NCBI RefSeq assembly: GCF_030580955.1
Contig: NZ_JAUQON010000016.1
Location: 1 to 64,000, forward strand
DNA: 64,000 nucleotides
Direction of reading: 5' to 3'
Origin: Hymenobacter convexus
Lineage (GTDB): Bacteria; Bacteroidota; Bacteroidia; Cytophagales; Hymenobacteraceae
Part shown: one piece after another, positions 1 to 8,023 of the stretch
Layout of the letters: each line of letters begins with the position of its first letter
How positions within the stretch are numbered: the first letter of the stretch is position 1
Position numbers and translations under genes: made by a program
Notes under the pieces: generated by a model
What the model was told of the DNA's origin: nothing
Database searches by the model: none
Seen by the model: only the letters and a program-made list of their open reading frames with translations

Positions 1-668
1 GGGCCGGTCTGGCGCAGGTCAGTATCGGCCGTGAGGTTGGCTTCCGGCTGCCCGAGCAGCAGGCCCAGCCGCCGCTGCGCCGAGCGCTGGTCCACCACGG
101 CCTGGTCGAGCTGGTTGCGAACTTGCCGGGCTTCGGCCTCGGTGCTCACGCGCTGCAAGGCCGTTACCTCGCCGGCCTTGAACAGGCGGTCGGTGGCCAC
201 TTGCAGCGCCCGAAACAGGCTGTCCTGGTAGGTGAGCTGGCGCACCTGCGCTTCGGCAAATTGCAGGCTCAGGTAGGCCTGGCGCACGTCGCGGCGCACG
301 GTGGCGCGGTTCACATCCAGGCCCCGCTCGGCTAGGGTGATGCCGGCCTGCGCGGCCTGGGCCTGCCGGCGGTACACCGTGGGAAAGTCGATGGTTTGCA
401 CCACGCCCGGGGCCCACCGCTCGCCCGTGGGCGCGGAGAACAGAAAGTCCGGGTTGGTGGGCGAAAAGCTGCCGCGCTTCAGGGCGCGCTGCTCCGCGAT
501 TTCCTCGGCCGACTGGCGCAGGCGCGGGTGCCGGCGCAGGGCCTGCTGCTCGGCGCTGTCGAGGCGCACCACGACCTGCTGCGCCCCCGCCGGCCCGGCC
601 AGCAGCACCAGCAACAGCAGCAAGAGCACCAGCCCGGGCCGGCGGCGATGAATGGGAAGATTGTTCAT
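1..668 (-). CDS. TolC-family outer-membrane efflux protein, N-terminal part
   Basis: This is the first 222 residues of a TolC/CusC-type outer-membrane channel protein, which continues past the left edge. It starts with a cleavable signal peptide (poly-Leu core, cleavage near AGA-QQ), followed by the long amphipathic helices of the OEP family, with phrases such as LRQSAEEIAEQRALKRG, RRDVRQAYLSLQFAEAQVRQ and LFKAGEVTALQRVSTEA. The protein would form the outer-membrane pore of a tripartite RND exporter. It is the last visible gene of a leftward operon of metal-binding exported proteins, so copper/silver efflux is the likely role. The partner pump (CusA-like) is not in the window. The substrate is inferred from context only. 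Confidence 0.85.
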   Translation of the reverse strand, partial: MNNLPIHRRRPGLVLLLLLLVLLAGPAGAQQVVVRLDSAEQQALRRHPRLRQSAEEIAEQRALKRGSFSPTNPDFLFSAPTGERWAPGVVQTIDFPTVYRRQAQAAQAGITLAERGLDVNRATVRRDVRQAYLSLQFAEAQVRQLTYQDSLFRALQVATDRLFKAGEVTALQRVSTEAEARQVRNQLDQAVVDQRSAQRRLGLLLGQPEANLTADTDLRQTG

Positions 669-760
669 AAGCATTGGTTAGGCCGCTGGCCCCTCCGCCG
701 GCAGCAGCCGACGGAGGGGAGCGGAACACGAAGGGCGGCCCGGAAACGGACCGCCGGCAG

Positions 761-1288
761 CTAGGATTTTTTGACCAGCGCCATGCCGCACTTCGGGCAT
801 TTACCCGGCTCGCTGGCCGTCACTTCCGGGTGCATGGGGCAGGCAAAGGCCGCGCCCACGGCTTTGTGGGCGTGGGCCTCGTCCAGCTTGTCGAAGCGCA
901 CGGTCAGGGCTTTGCCGTCGGCCGTGTTCAGCGTCACGATGGCGGTGCGCACCTTGGCCCCGGCGGGCAGCCTGGCCGTGAGGTGGTCATCGCCGGCCAG
1001 GGCCAGCGGCACGGTCACGGTGGCGTTGGTGGTCAGCTGCACCAGCACCGAGCCGCTCATGCCCTTGTTGGGCACGGCGCTCATCTTGGCTCCCAGCAGG
1101 TAGAAAGCCAGTTCGGTAGGTTGGGCCACCAGCTCCAGGTGGTAGGGGCTGGCCGAGCGCACCACGCCGCCGTGGGGGGCCACGTGGGCGTGGGTTTCGC
1201 CCGCCGCCATTTCGGCGTGCTGGGCGTGGGCGAGGGGCGCGGCGGCCAGCAGGGCCACGGCGGCGAGGAAGGGGCGAATCATTTTCAT
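761..1288 (-). CDS. Exported protein with C-terminal heavy-metal-binding domain
   Basis: This 175-residue secreted protein has a signal peptide (MIRPFLAAVALLAAAPLAHA). A middle beta-rich region of about 100 residues is of unknown function. The C-terminal heavy-metal-binding domain (HMBD) reads FACPMHPEVTASEPGKCPKCGM, followed by ALVKKS. That Cys/Met/His pattern is found in CusB/CusF-type periplasmic copper proteins. The His-rich N-terminus (HAEMAAGETHAHVAPHGG) adds metal ligands. The start at 1288 was chosen because it gives a proper signal peptide; MIRP at 1282 is an alternative. It lies between the DUF305-HMBD gene and the TolC gene in one operon and is probably a periplasmic copper chaperone or buffer. 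Confidence 0.85.
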   Translation of the reverse strand: MKMIRPFLAAVALLAAAPLAHAQHAEMAAGETHAHVAPHGGVVRSASPYHLELVAQPTELAFYLLGAKMSAVPNKGMSGSVLVQLTTNATVTVPLALAGDDHLTARLPAGAKVRTAIVTLNTADGKALTVRFDKLDEAHAHKAVGAAFACPMHPEVTASEPGKCPKCGMALVKKS

Positions 1289-1322
1289 GGGGCGGTTAAA
1301 AAGCAGGGTCGAAAGGGATGGG

Positions 1323-2147
1323 CTACGCTTTTTTCTCCAGGTCCATGCCGCATTTCGGGCACTTGCCGGGGGCATTGCTCTGGCCGCCGTCATTCATCGG
1401 GCACACGTAGGCAGCGCCGGCCGACTGCATTTTGCCGGCGTTTTTGGCGTGCCAGGCTTTGAATTGCTCAATCTCCTTTTTCTGGGCGTCAATCATCATT
1501 TGCGCCATCTCCTTGAGTTTGCTGTCCTTGCCGTGAGCCAGCTCGGCTTCGGCCATGTCCATTGCACTCTGGTGGTGCACGGTCATCAGCATGTTGAAGT
1601 TCATGTCCGGGTCGGCCACCGTCGCGGGCATATTTTTCATCATATGGTCCATCGACGTCTTCATCTGGGCCGTGAAGGGGTCGGCCGGGTCCTGAGGCTT
1701 GTAGTTGGTCGGGGCCGAGTCGAGGCGCTCGGCAATGGGCTCCAACTCGCCGATTTCCTTCTGCTGGTCGGCTTTGATTTTCTCGGCCATCTGGCGCATG
1801 GTGGCATCCTTGCCGTCGCGCAGCTCGATGTCGGCCATGGCCACCGCGCCCTTGTGGTGCTCCAGCATCATGTGAGCAAAGTCGTGGTCGGTGTTGCCCT
1901 TCATCTTCATGGCGTCCATCTTGGCCATCATCTCGTTCATCGAGGCCATCAGAGGCGAAGTGCCGGCGGCACCGTCCGCCATTTTCGAGTGGTCCATCCC
2001 GGCCATGTCGCCGGCCGCGGCAGTGGTATCGGCCGGGGCCGAGGTCGTTGCAGTGGCCGTGGTGTCGGCCGACTTATCGGAGTTGCAGCTGCCCAGCAGC
2101 AGGGTGCCCGAACAGAGGGCGGCGAGGAAAAACGCGGACTTTTTCAT
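1323..2147 (-). CDS. DUF305 lipoprotein fused to a heavy-metal-binding domain
   Basis: This 274-residue lipoprotein has a lipobox at LLLGSC. It carries two DUF305 repeats, recognisable by the paired MMLEHHKGAVAMAD and LMTVHHQSAMDMAE segments, each followed by helices ending in QQKEI or QKKEI. The C-terminal HMBD reads YVCPMNDGGQSNAPGKCPKCG, followed by MDLEKKA. DUF305 proteins are ferritin-like helical bundles often found with copper resistance genes. Here the conserved CPMHPE is changed to CPMND, so one His/Glu of the usual motif is lost. The fusion puts two metal-binding folds in one envelope protein. It sits in the leftward copper operon. Confidence 0.88.
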   Translation of the reverse strand: MKKSAFFLAALCSGTLLLGSCNSDKSADTTATATTSAPADTTAAAGDMAGMDHSKMADGAAGTSPLMASMNEMMAKMDAMKMKGNTDHDFAHMMLEHHKGAVAMADIELRDGKDATMRQMAEKIKADQQKEIGELEPIAERLDSAPTNYKPQDPADPFTAQMKTSMDHMMKNMPATVADPDMNFNMLMTVHHQSAMDMAEAELAHGKDSKLKEMAQMMIDAQKKEIEQFKAWHAKNAGKMQSAGAAYVCPMNDGGQSNAPGKCPKCGMDLEKKA

Positions 2148-2197
2148 GGGTTTGGGTTGGGAATTGGAAGTGAAAAAATGAGGTGCTGAGGTGCGGT

Positions 2198-3145
2198 CTA
2201 GGCCTTCACGTTGATGGTGAAGTCACTGGTGTGAATCTGCCCGCCATGGTTGAATTGCAGGAAAACGCGGTACAGGCCGGGCTTTTCGAAGTTGGTGTTG
2301 AAGCCGATGACCGGACCCTTGTCAGCCTGGTCGTTGGGGTGCACGTGCAGGTAGCGCTCAGTGTCTTCGCTGATGACCACGACGTGGCCCAGCGCCCCGA
2401 GGTACTTATCCAGGTCCGTCACCGGCTGGCCATTCTTGCTCAGCATGATTTTCATGCCCAACAGCTGCCCGACTTTCAGCTCCTTGTCAAAGGCGAGGGT
2501 GGCCTGGTAGCCATCCTCGCTCCATTGCATCTGGTCTTTGCTGAACCTGACGGGCGTGTACTTGGGGCCCTGCACGCTCACCACCTGGCGGCCGAGCTGG
2601 TGGCCGCTGCCATCGGGCGTGTAGTCCTGAAACAGCACGTACTCACCGCCCTTGGGGAAGGTGAACGCGGCCTTGTAGTTGCCATCGGCCGTGAACTCGG
2701 GGTGCTCGTGGTCGAACACCGACAGGTCCTTGCGGACGATGATGAGGTGGATTTTCTTCTCATGCACCACCGCCAGCGGCACCGGCGCTTTCTCGTTGCC
2801 GATTTCCTGCGGGGTGTAGGTGAGCGTGGCGGGCTGGCCGGCCACGAGCTGCATGGGCTTGGGCTCGAACTGCATCTGGTAGCTCTTACCGTTGCTCACT
2901 TGGTCGTTGTGGACCAGCTCCATGCCGCACTTGGGGCACTTCTCGCCGGGCTTGGTGCTGGTCACTTCCGGGTGCATGGGGCAGGCGTAGGTGTGGCCCC
3001 CGGCGTGCGCGGCCGTGCTGTTGGGGTCGGTGCCGCTGGGCGTGGTAACAGTGTTGGTGGCGCTGCTGCTGGACGAATCTGAGGAGCAGCTGGCAACGGT
3101 GAAAACGCTGGCAGCGGCCAGTAGTGGAACAAGGAAACGGTTCAT
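2198..3145 (-). CDS. Lipoprotein with N-terminal heavy-metal-binding domain
   Basis: This 315-residue lipoprotein (lipobox VASC after a 16-residue leader) has a Ser/Thr-rich linker and then an HMBD (YACPMHPEV...GEKCPKCGMELV, residues about 50-75). The long beta-rich C-terminal part contains VLFQDYTPDGSGHQLG and HVHPNDQADKGPVIGF. The C-terminal part resembles the FixH/YtkA-like immunoglobulin-fold region seen in many Bacteroidota copper lipoproteins, which usually read VFDHEHPEF and LHVHP as here. It is probably a periplasmic copper-binding protein. The start at 3145 gives the lipoprotein leader; upstream in-frame codons do not. Confidence 0.85.
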   Translation of the reverse strand: MNRFLVPLLAAASVFTVASCSSDSSSSSATNTVTTPSGTDPNSTAAHAGGHTYACPMHPEVTSTKPGEKCPKCGMELVHNDQVSNGKSYQMQFEPKPMQLVAGQPATLTYTPQEIGNEKAPVPLAVVHEKKIHLIIVRKDLSVFDHEHPEFTADGNYKAAFTFPKGGEYVLFQDYTPDGSGHQLGRQVVSVQGPKYTPVRFSKDQMQWSEDGYQATLAFDKELKVGQLLGMKIMLSKNGQPVTDLDKYLGALGHVVVISEDTERYLHVHPNDQADKGPVIGFNTNFEKPGLYRVFLQFNHGGQIHTSDFTINVKA

Positions 3146-3194
3146 GAGAAAGGGTAATGGACGGGAAATACAGGCCCTGAAAAGGCCCTTTGAG

Positions 3195-3326
3195 CTACGC
3201 CTGCCACTGCTGCCAGAGCACGAAGCCCAGCGCGGCAGCCAGCCCGGCGTAGAGCAGGTAGGACAGCCAGCGACGGCCCGGCCCACGGGGGGGCGGCGCG
3301 CCGGCCTCCTGACAGCAACTCTTCAT
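3195..3326 (-). CDS. Small single-pass membrane protein
   Basis: This 43-residue predicted protein has a Cys-containing cytoplasmic head (MKSCCQEAG), a Pro/Arg-rich linker and one transmembrane helix (LSYLLYAGLAAALGFVLW). It is too small to assign by family. It lies 50 bases ahead of the HMBD lipoprotein gene, on the same strand, inside the copper operon. The CC pair could bind metal, but this is a guess. The coding assignment rests on the clean hydrophobic segment and the operon position. Confidence 0.55.
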   Translation of the reverse strand: MKSCCQEAGAPPPRGPGRRWLSYLLYAGLAAALGFVLWQQWQA

Positions 3327-3454
3327 TGCGGGGGAGGAAAAACCAGGAAAATGGGGGGAGGGGGCGCGGCCTAGCCACGCGGGCGAGCAAACGAAAAGGC
3401 CCGCCCCGGACATAGCATAGCTATGCCGGCGCGAGCCTTAGCGCGTCGGAAGAA

Positions 3455-3934
3455 TCAGACAGTCAGCGACTGGATGAAAATACGGATGTCGGGTATTTTG
3501 GGCTTGAGGTGCCGGGGCGGAACCAGGGCCACCGTAGCCGTGCGGTCCCACTTGCCAGCTAGAGGCCGGAAATGAAACTCGATAGCCGCCGGCAGTACGG
3601 CCGGGGCGGGCATGAATAAGTGCTTCTGGGCGGGCGTCGTCAGCGAGGACAGCAGCGACGCCGACTTGTCTTTGCAGCAGTCGTGGCTGGTGCCCGGCTT
3701 GGTCGGGTGGCCGTGGCCGTGCTGCTTGGTCGAATGCTCCGCCACCGCGCCGTGGCCGTGGCAGCCCGGGTGCGCCGGCTTCTCGGCCTGGTGGTGGTCC
3801 ATGGCCGCCATCGGCGGAGCCGACGACAGCGGGTTGACCGTTGCGCACCAGCACTGCCCCACGAACACGTTGACGAAGACGAGCAGGAAGCTCGTCGCCA
3901 GCAAACGGCGGAAAGGGTACAGGCTACGGAACAT
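3455..3934 (-). CDS. His-rich exported protein of the HYC_CC_PP type
   Basis: This 159-residue exported protein has an N-terminal hydrophobic signal. A His-rich middle (MAAMDHHQAEKPAHPGCHGHG) is followed by an HDCCKDK motif, and it ends with a PPRHLKPKIPDIRIFIQSLTV-like tail. The order Cys, CC, PP and a final aliphatic 'Q-S-L' matches the small Bacteroidota family annotated HYC_CC_PP, which commonly accompanies copper efflux genes. ATG codons at 3943 and 3934 are both possible. 3934 is preferred because a TAATTTTG -7 box at 3961-3954 would leave almost no leader for 3943. It is probably the first gene of the leftward copper operon. Confidence 0.7.
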   Translation of the reverse strand: MFRSLYPFRRLLATSFLLVFVNVFVGQCWCATVNPLSSAPPMAAMDHHQAEKPAHPGCHGHGAVAEHSTKQHGHGHPTKPGTSHDCCKDKSASLLSSLTTPAQKHLFMPAPAVLPAAIEFHFRPLAGKWDRTATVALVPPRHLKPKIPDIRIFIQSLTV

Positions 3935-3953
3935 AACGGGCATGAAGCAACCG

Positions 3954-3961
3954 CAAAATTA
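3954..3961 (-). promoter_or_regulatory. Candidate -7 box (TAATTTTG) of the leftward copper operon
   Basis: Read on the minus strand, the octamer is TAATTTTG, an exact match to the TAnnTTTG -7 consensus of the Bacteroidota primary sigma factor. It lies 19 bases before the chosen start of the His-rich gene. No clear -33 TTTG box is visible. The rest of the 3935-4322 gap holds the first AAATTATGCAAG site and no other gene I can support. Confidence 0.45.
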
Positions 3962-4128
3962 GACTTATCTCCTCAGAAGAGTAGAGCTGCTTCTTTACCC
4001 GCAATGCCGCGAAAGGGTTCCGGTGGTGGTTTGCGCAAGGTGGACGTAGGTTGATAAAATGGCGTTACTGAGCAACTCAGGGCTATCAGCTTCCATTTTG
4101 GATATACCCTAGTCTGAGCGGAAAAGCA

Positions 4129-4140
4129 AAATTATGCAAG
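4129..4140 (+). promoter_or_regulatory. Copper-cluster motif AAATTATGCAAG, copy 1
   Basis: This is the first of four copies of AAATTATGCAA[GT] in the copper region. It lies in the gap between the leftward His-rich gene and the rightward protease gene, 180 bases ahead of the latter. A TATAAG stretch begins 15 bases downstream, as an AT-rich segment does at copies 3 and 4. It is a candidate binding site for the AraC-HMA regulator at 8023-8658. Confidence 0.5.
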
Positions 4141-4322
4141 TTGCTGGCGTGATTTTATAAGCTGTTTGCTGGTAACTGCCTGATAAAGTCAAGGGGCATC
4201 AAAAATAATTCAGGGCCATTTTCTAAGTGGCAGGGTGGATTTCGTATTTATCTGTGAGAGGGGGTAGTAAGCTTAATTCTTGGTGCCCCCAATCAATAAC
4301 TAAATTTTTTAACCCTTTACCC

Positions 4323-5234
4323 ATGGCCCCTACGCCTACCCCTCCTTCGCTTTTACAAGAAGTCAAAGCTCAACCTCTCAGTATTGCTACCGCGGCAATC
4401 CTCAAATCGACCATCCAGTTCTTTTACACGCACAAGGGCCGCATCGCCGCCTGCGGCAGTGGAGTGTTACTAACCTTGGATAGCCGGTATTTTGTGGTGA
4501 CGGCGGCACACGTTATTGCCGGCAAGTATTACGAGACGTTCGTGATTCTGCCCCCGCACGAAGTCACCCTAGCCGGTGAGCTGCGCATTACCTCACTGCC
4601 TGCCTCGGGCAAACGGAAGGACGACAAAATTGACTTGGCTGCGTTGGAACTGACCGACGAATCCCAACTTGCCCGCCTGCAGGAAGCCTACCACTTCCTG
4701 ACTCTTTCGGAACTCTCCACGAGTCCCAGGCACCTGACGGATGTTTACCTGTCCGTTGGCTTTCCAGCGGCGAAGACCAAGTCTTTTGATGGCCAAGTGA
4801 AATCAGCACCATACCCGCTTCAGACCCAACTAACAGGTGAATTTGATTATGCCCGGTCCGGGCTCCACCCGGCTACTCACCTCGTGCTCGACTTTACGGG
4901 CGACGTGCTGTCGGCCACCAATCCCCAGCCGCACAAGCGCCCCAAAATGGAAGGCATCAGCGGCAGCGGCCTCTGGGATACGGGCAACTATCTGCTGCAC
5001 GACCCTGCCTTGGAAAAGAAGCTGGTGGGCATCGTAACCGAAGAGTTGACGCTCAACCGAAAGAAGTACCTGCTTGTGACCCGAACCACCGTGCTGCTGG
5101 AGTTTTTACGCCAGAGCTTCGGCTTGCAAATCCCCGTTTCCACGACCGTTAAGGTAAACTTGGGGTCTGCCCGGTGGCGCTACGCTGAATGGCAGGCAAA
5201 ACAGGCTGCCAAGGATGGTGGTATGGCGGTATAG
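4323..5234 (+). CDS. Trypsin-like serine peptidase domain protein
   Basis: This 303-residue protein has a chymotrypsin/HtrA-like fold. The catalytic triad can be read as His63 (VTAAHVIAG), Asp104 (KIDLAALEL) and Ser213 (GISGSG). There is no signal peptide or PDZ domain, so it is probably cytoplasmic. The start at 4323 (MAPTPT) is chosen over an upstream GTG that would add an unconserved-looking leader. It is monocistronic between the two halves of the copper cluster. A link to metal stress (clearing damaged protein) is possible but unproven; the same fold also occurs in bacterial conflict systems. Confidence 0.75.
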   Translation: MAPTPTPPSLLQEVKAQPLSIATAAILKSTIQFFYTHKGRIAACGSGVLLTLDSRYFVVTAAHVIAGKYYETFVILPPHEVTLAGELRITSLPASGKRKDDKIDLAALELTDESQLARLQEAYHFLTLSELSTSPRHLTDVYLSVGFPAAKTKSFDGQVKSAPYPLQTQLTGEFDYARSGLHPATHLVLDFTGDVLSATNPQPHKRPKMEGISGSGLWDTGNYLLHDPALEKKLVGIVTEELTLNRKKYLLVTRTTVLLEFLRQSFGLQIPVSTTVKVNLGSARWRYAEWQAKQAAKDGGMAV

Positions 5235-5240
5235 GCCGTC

Positions 5241-5252
5241 AAATTATGCAAT
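5241..5252 (+). promoter_or_regulatory. Copper-cluster motif AAATTATGCAAT, copy 2, upstream of copA
   Basis: This second copy (AAATTATGCAAT, followed by T) is 116 bases before the copA start codon and directly after the stop of the protease gene. It differs from the other copies at only the last base. It is a likely site for activation of copA and the cupredoxin/AraC genes behind it. Confidence 0.5.
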
Positions 5253-5367
5253 TCTGGGGCGGTATTTAGTACCAACTTCGCCAAAGGCTAGCCGTTCCTT
5301 TGTAGTGTGAATATGGGCTTTTGCCAGCCGGCTAAACTGCTCAAAAACCACTCATTACGCCGCTTTT

Positions 5368-7635
5368 ATGGAACCTGCCACTAAAACCGAAACCCTCGAC
5401 ATCGAAGGCATGACCTGCGCGTCGTGCGCGTCCTTCGTTGAGAAGTCGCTCAGCCGCACGCCCGGCGTGCAGCGGGCGATGGTCAACTTTGCCACCGAGA
5501 AGGCCACTGTGGACTACGTGCCCACCCAAGCCTCCCCGGCTACGCTGAAGGAAGCCGTCATTAACGCCGGCTACGGCGTGGTGGAGCGTGCCCCCGATAC
5601 CAGCGCCGCCGAGCGCAGCGCCGAAATCGACCGCCAGAAGGCGCTGGCCTACCAGAAGCTCAAGCGCCGCTTCTGGGTGGCCGTGGGCCTGGCTCTCCTC
5701 ATCATGCCGCTGAGCATGCTCATGCTCTGGCCGGCGATGATGGCGCGCGTCAACATGCAGTGGCTCAACTACGCCCTGCTGCTGCTCACGCTGCCCGTGC
5801 TGCTTTATAGCGGGCGCGAGTTCTACGTGTCGGCCTGGAACGGCTTCAAGCACCGGGCCGCCAACATGGATACGCTCATTGCCGTGGGCACTGGCGCAGC
5901 CTTCCTCTACAGCCTGGCCGCTACCGTGGTGCCCGGCTTTTTCACCAGCCGGGGCCTGATGCCCGAGGTGTACTACGACACAACGGCCACCATCATTGCC
6001 CTGATTCTGCTAGGCAAGGTGCTGGAGCTGCGGGCCAAGACTCAGACCTCGGCCGCCATGCGCAGCCTCATTGGCCTGCAAGCTAAAACCGCCCGCGTAG
6101 TGCGGCCCGATGGCGCGGAAGTCGACGTGCCCATCGAACAGGTGCAGCTGGGCGATATCGTTGTGGTGCGCCCCGGGGAGAAGGTGGCCACCGACGGCCT
6201 CATCACCGAGGGCACTTCGGCCCTGGACGAGGCCATGCTCACGGGCGAAAGCCTGCCGGTGCAGAAGCAGGTGGGCGACCCGGTGTTCGGGGCCACGCTC
6301 AACAAAACCGGCTCCTTTCGCTTCCGCGTGACCAAAGTCGGGGCCGACACCATGCTCTCGCAGATTGTGAAGCTGGTGGAGGATGCCCAGGGCAGCCGCG
6401 CCCCCATCCAGCGGATGGCCGACAAGGTCAGTGCCATCTTCGTGCCCACGGTGGTGGTCATTGCCATTCTGACGTTCGTGCTGTGGTTTGATTTGGCCCC
6501 GGCCGGCACCCGCCTGCCGCTGGCGCTGGTCAACTTCGTGGCCGTGCTCATCATTGCCTGCCCCTGCGCGCTGGGGCTGGCCACGCCCACGGCCATCATG
6601 GTGAGCACCGGCAAGGGGGCCGAGCACGGCGTCCTGATTCGCAACGCCGAGGCACTGGAAAAGGCCTACCAGGTAAACACCGTGTTGCTGGATAAAACGG
6701 GCACTATCACCAAGGGCGAGCCCAGCGTGACGGATTTCTGGACGCTGCCCGGGCAGGAAGCTGGCCAGCTGCTGCAAGTGGTGGCCGCCGTGGAGCGGCA
6801 GAGCGAGCACCCGCTGGCCGAAGCCGTGGTGCGCCACGCTGAGGCGCAGGGCGCGGCCAGTCTGACGGCGACCGGCTTCCGGGCCGTGGAAGGCAAAGGG
6901 GCCGCCGCCACCGTGAGCGGCCAAGCTGTGCTAATTGGCAACCGCCGCCTGTTGGCCGACGAAACCGTGAGCCTCTCCCCTGCCCTGATAACCCAGGCCG
7001 AGCAACTTCTAGGACAGGCCAAAACCGTGCTCTACATCGCCGTCGCGGGCCAGGCCGTGGGGCTGATTGGCGTGGCCGATACCGTGCGCGACACGTCGGC
7101 CGCCGCCATCAAAAAGCTGCAGGCGCTGGGCATTGAGGTGGTGATGATGACGGGCGACAATGCCGAAACGGCCGCCCAGGTGGCCGGGCAGGTGGGCATC
7201 ACGCGCTACTTCGCCGAGGTGCTGCCCGCTGATAAAGCCGGCAAGGTGAAGGAATTGCAGGCCGAGGGCCGCACCGTAGCCATGGTCGGCGACGGCATTA
7301 ACGACGCGCCGGCCCTGGCCCAGGCCGACATCGGCCTGGCCATCGGCTCAGGCACTGACGTGGCCATGGAAGCCGCCGGCATCACGCTGATGCGCTCCGA
7401 TTTGGGAGGCGTGGTGACGGCCATCGAGCTGAGCCGCCAGACCATCCGCACCATCAAGCAGAACCTGTTTTTTGCCTTCGTTTACAACACGCTGGGCATT
7501 CCTGTGGCGGCCGGGCTGCTCTACCCCTTCTTCGGCATTCTGCTCTCGCCCATGCTCGCGGCCGGGGCCATGGCCCTCAGTTCGGTGTCGGTGCTGACCA
7601 ACTCGCTGCGCCTGCGCAGTTTCGACAATCATTAA
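5368..7635 (+). CDS. copA: Cu(I)-translocating P1B-type ATPase
   Basis: This 755-residue copper export ATPase of the inner membrane has one N-terminal HMA domain with Cys17/Cys20 in GMTCASC. Transmembrane helices follow, and the ion-site motif CPC is at residues 398-400 (IIACPCALGLATPTA). The phosphorylation motif DKTGT begins at Asp442, the SEHPL motif has His481-Pro482, and the hinge motif GDGIND is at 641-646. The length is normal for CopA. It drives Cu(I) from the cytoplasm to the periplasm, where the many HMBD and DUF305 proteins could receive it. It heads an operon with the cupredoxin (10-base gap) and the AraC regulator. Confidence 0.97.
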   Translation: MEPATKTETLDIEGMTCASCASFVEKSLSRTPGVQRAMVNFATEKATVDYVPTQASPATLKEAVINAGYGVVERAPDTSAAERSAEIDRQKALAYQKLKRRFWVAVGLALLIMPLSMLMLWPAMMARVNMQWLNYALLLLTLPVLLYSGREFYVSAWNGFKHRAANMDTLIAVGTGAAFLYSLAATVVPGFFTSRGLMPEVYYDTTATIIALILLGKVLELRAKTQTSAAMRSLIGLQAKTARVVRPDGAEVDVPIEQVQLGDIVVVRPGEKVATDGLITEGTSALDEAMLTGESLPVQKQVGDPVFGATLNKTGSFRFRVTKVGADTMLSQIVKLVEDAQGSRAPIQRMADKVSAIFVPTVVVIAILTFVLWFDLAPAGTRLPLALVNFVAVLIIACPCALGLATPTAIMVSTGKGAEHGVLIRNAEALEKAYQVNTVLLDKTGTITKGEPSVTDFWTLPGQEAGQLLQVVAAVERQSEHPLAEAVVRHAEAQGAASLTATGFRAVEGKGAAATVSGQAVLIGNRRLLADETVSLSPALITQAEQLLGQAKTVLYIAVAGQAVGLIGVADTVRDTSAAAIKKLQALGIEVVMMTGDNAETAAQVAGQVGITRYFAEVLPADKAGKVKELQAEGRTVAMVGDGINDAPALAQADIGLAIGSGTDVAMEAAGITLMRSDLGGVVTAIELSRQTIRTIKQNLFFAFVYNTLGIPVAAGLLYPFFGILLSPMLAAGAMALSSVSVLTNSLRLRSFDNH

Positions 7636-7645
7636 TTCCGCTCCT

Positions 7646-8023
7646 ATGGATACGCCCGCCATCATGGTAACCGTCATCGGCCTGGCCCTCGCTGGCTTCG
7701 TGCTGTGGTACTTCTTTTTCTCGGCCCGCCAGACGGCCAATGCCGTGTCTTCGTCCAGTGGCGTGCAGGAGGTAGCCATCACCGTGAAGGGCGGCTACTC
7801 GCCCGACGTGATTGAGGTGGAGCGCGGCAAGCCCGTGCAGCTGAGCTTCTACCGCGACGAAGAAAACAGTTGCTCGGAGGAGCTGCTGATGCCGGATTTC
7901 AGCATTCGCCGCGACCTGCCCGCTTTCAAGACCACGCTGGTGGAGCTGCTGCCCAAAGAAGCCGGGACGTTCCCCTTCACCTGCGGCATGGGCATGCTGC
8001 GGGGTAGCTTAGTGGTGAAATAA
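7646..8023 (+). CDS. Membrane-anchored cupredoxin-domain protein
   Basis: This 125-residue protein has an N-terminal transmembrane helix (residues 6-25) and a periplasmic cupredoxin fold of about 85 residues. Likely metal ligands are Cys76 (ENSCSEELLMPDF), Cys113, Met115 and Met117 in FTCGMGM. It is shorter than blue copper electron carriers and fits the cupredoxin_1 type found beside copA. It probably accepts copper released by CopA or protects the membrane. It lies 10 bases after copA and overlaps the AraC gene by one base (TAATG), so translation is likely coupled. Confidence 0.85.
   Translation: MDTPAIMVTVIGLALAGFVLWYFFFSARQTANAVSSSSGVQEVAITVKGGYSPDVIEVERGKPVQLSFYRDEENSCSEELLMPDFSIRRDLPAFKTTLVELLPKEAGTFPFTCGMGMLRGSLVVK

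Noticed and set aside
19..729. Minus-strand open frame at the left edge
   Set aside because: Arg/Pro/Ala/Gly-rich shadow; a different minus frame encodes a TolC-type protein starting at 668.
674..1462. Long plus-strand open frame opposite the metal-binding gene
   Set aside because: His/Gly/Arg-rich composition is the antisense shadow of a GC-rich gene; the minus frame has a signal peptide and a clear metal-binding domain.
3415..3426. Perfect palindrome GCATAGCTATGC between the His-rich gene and the small membrane protein gene
   Set aside because: A single 12-bp palindrome with no second copy in other copper gene leaders; not enough to call an operator.
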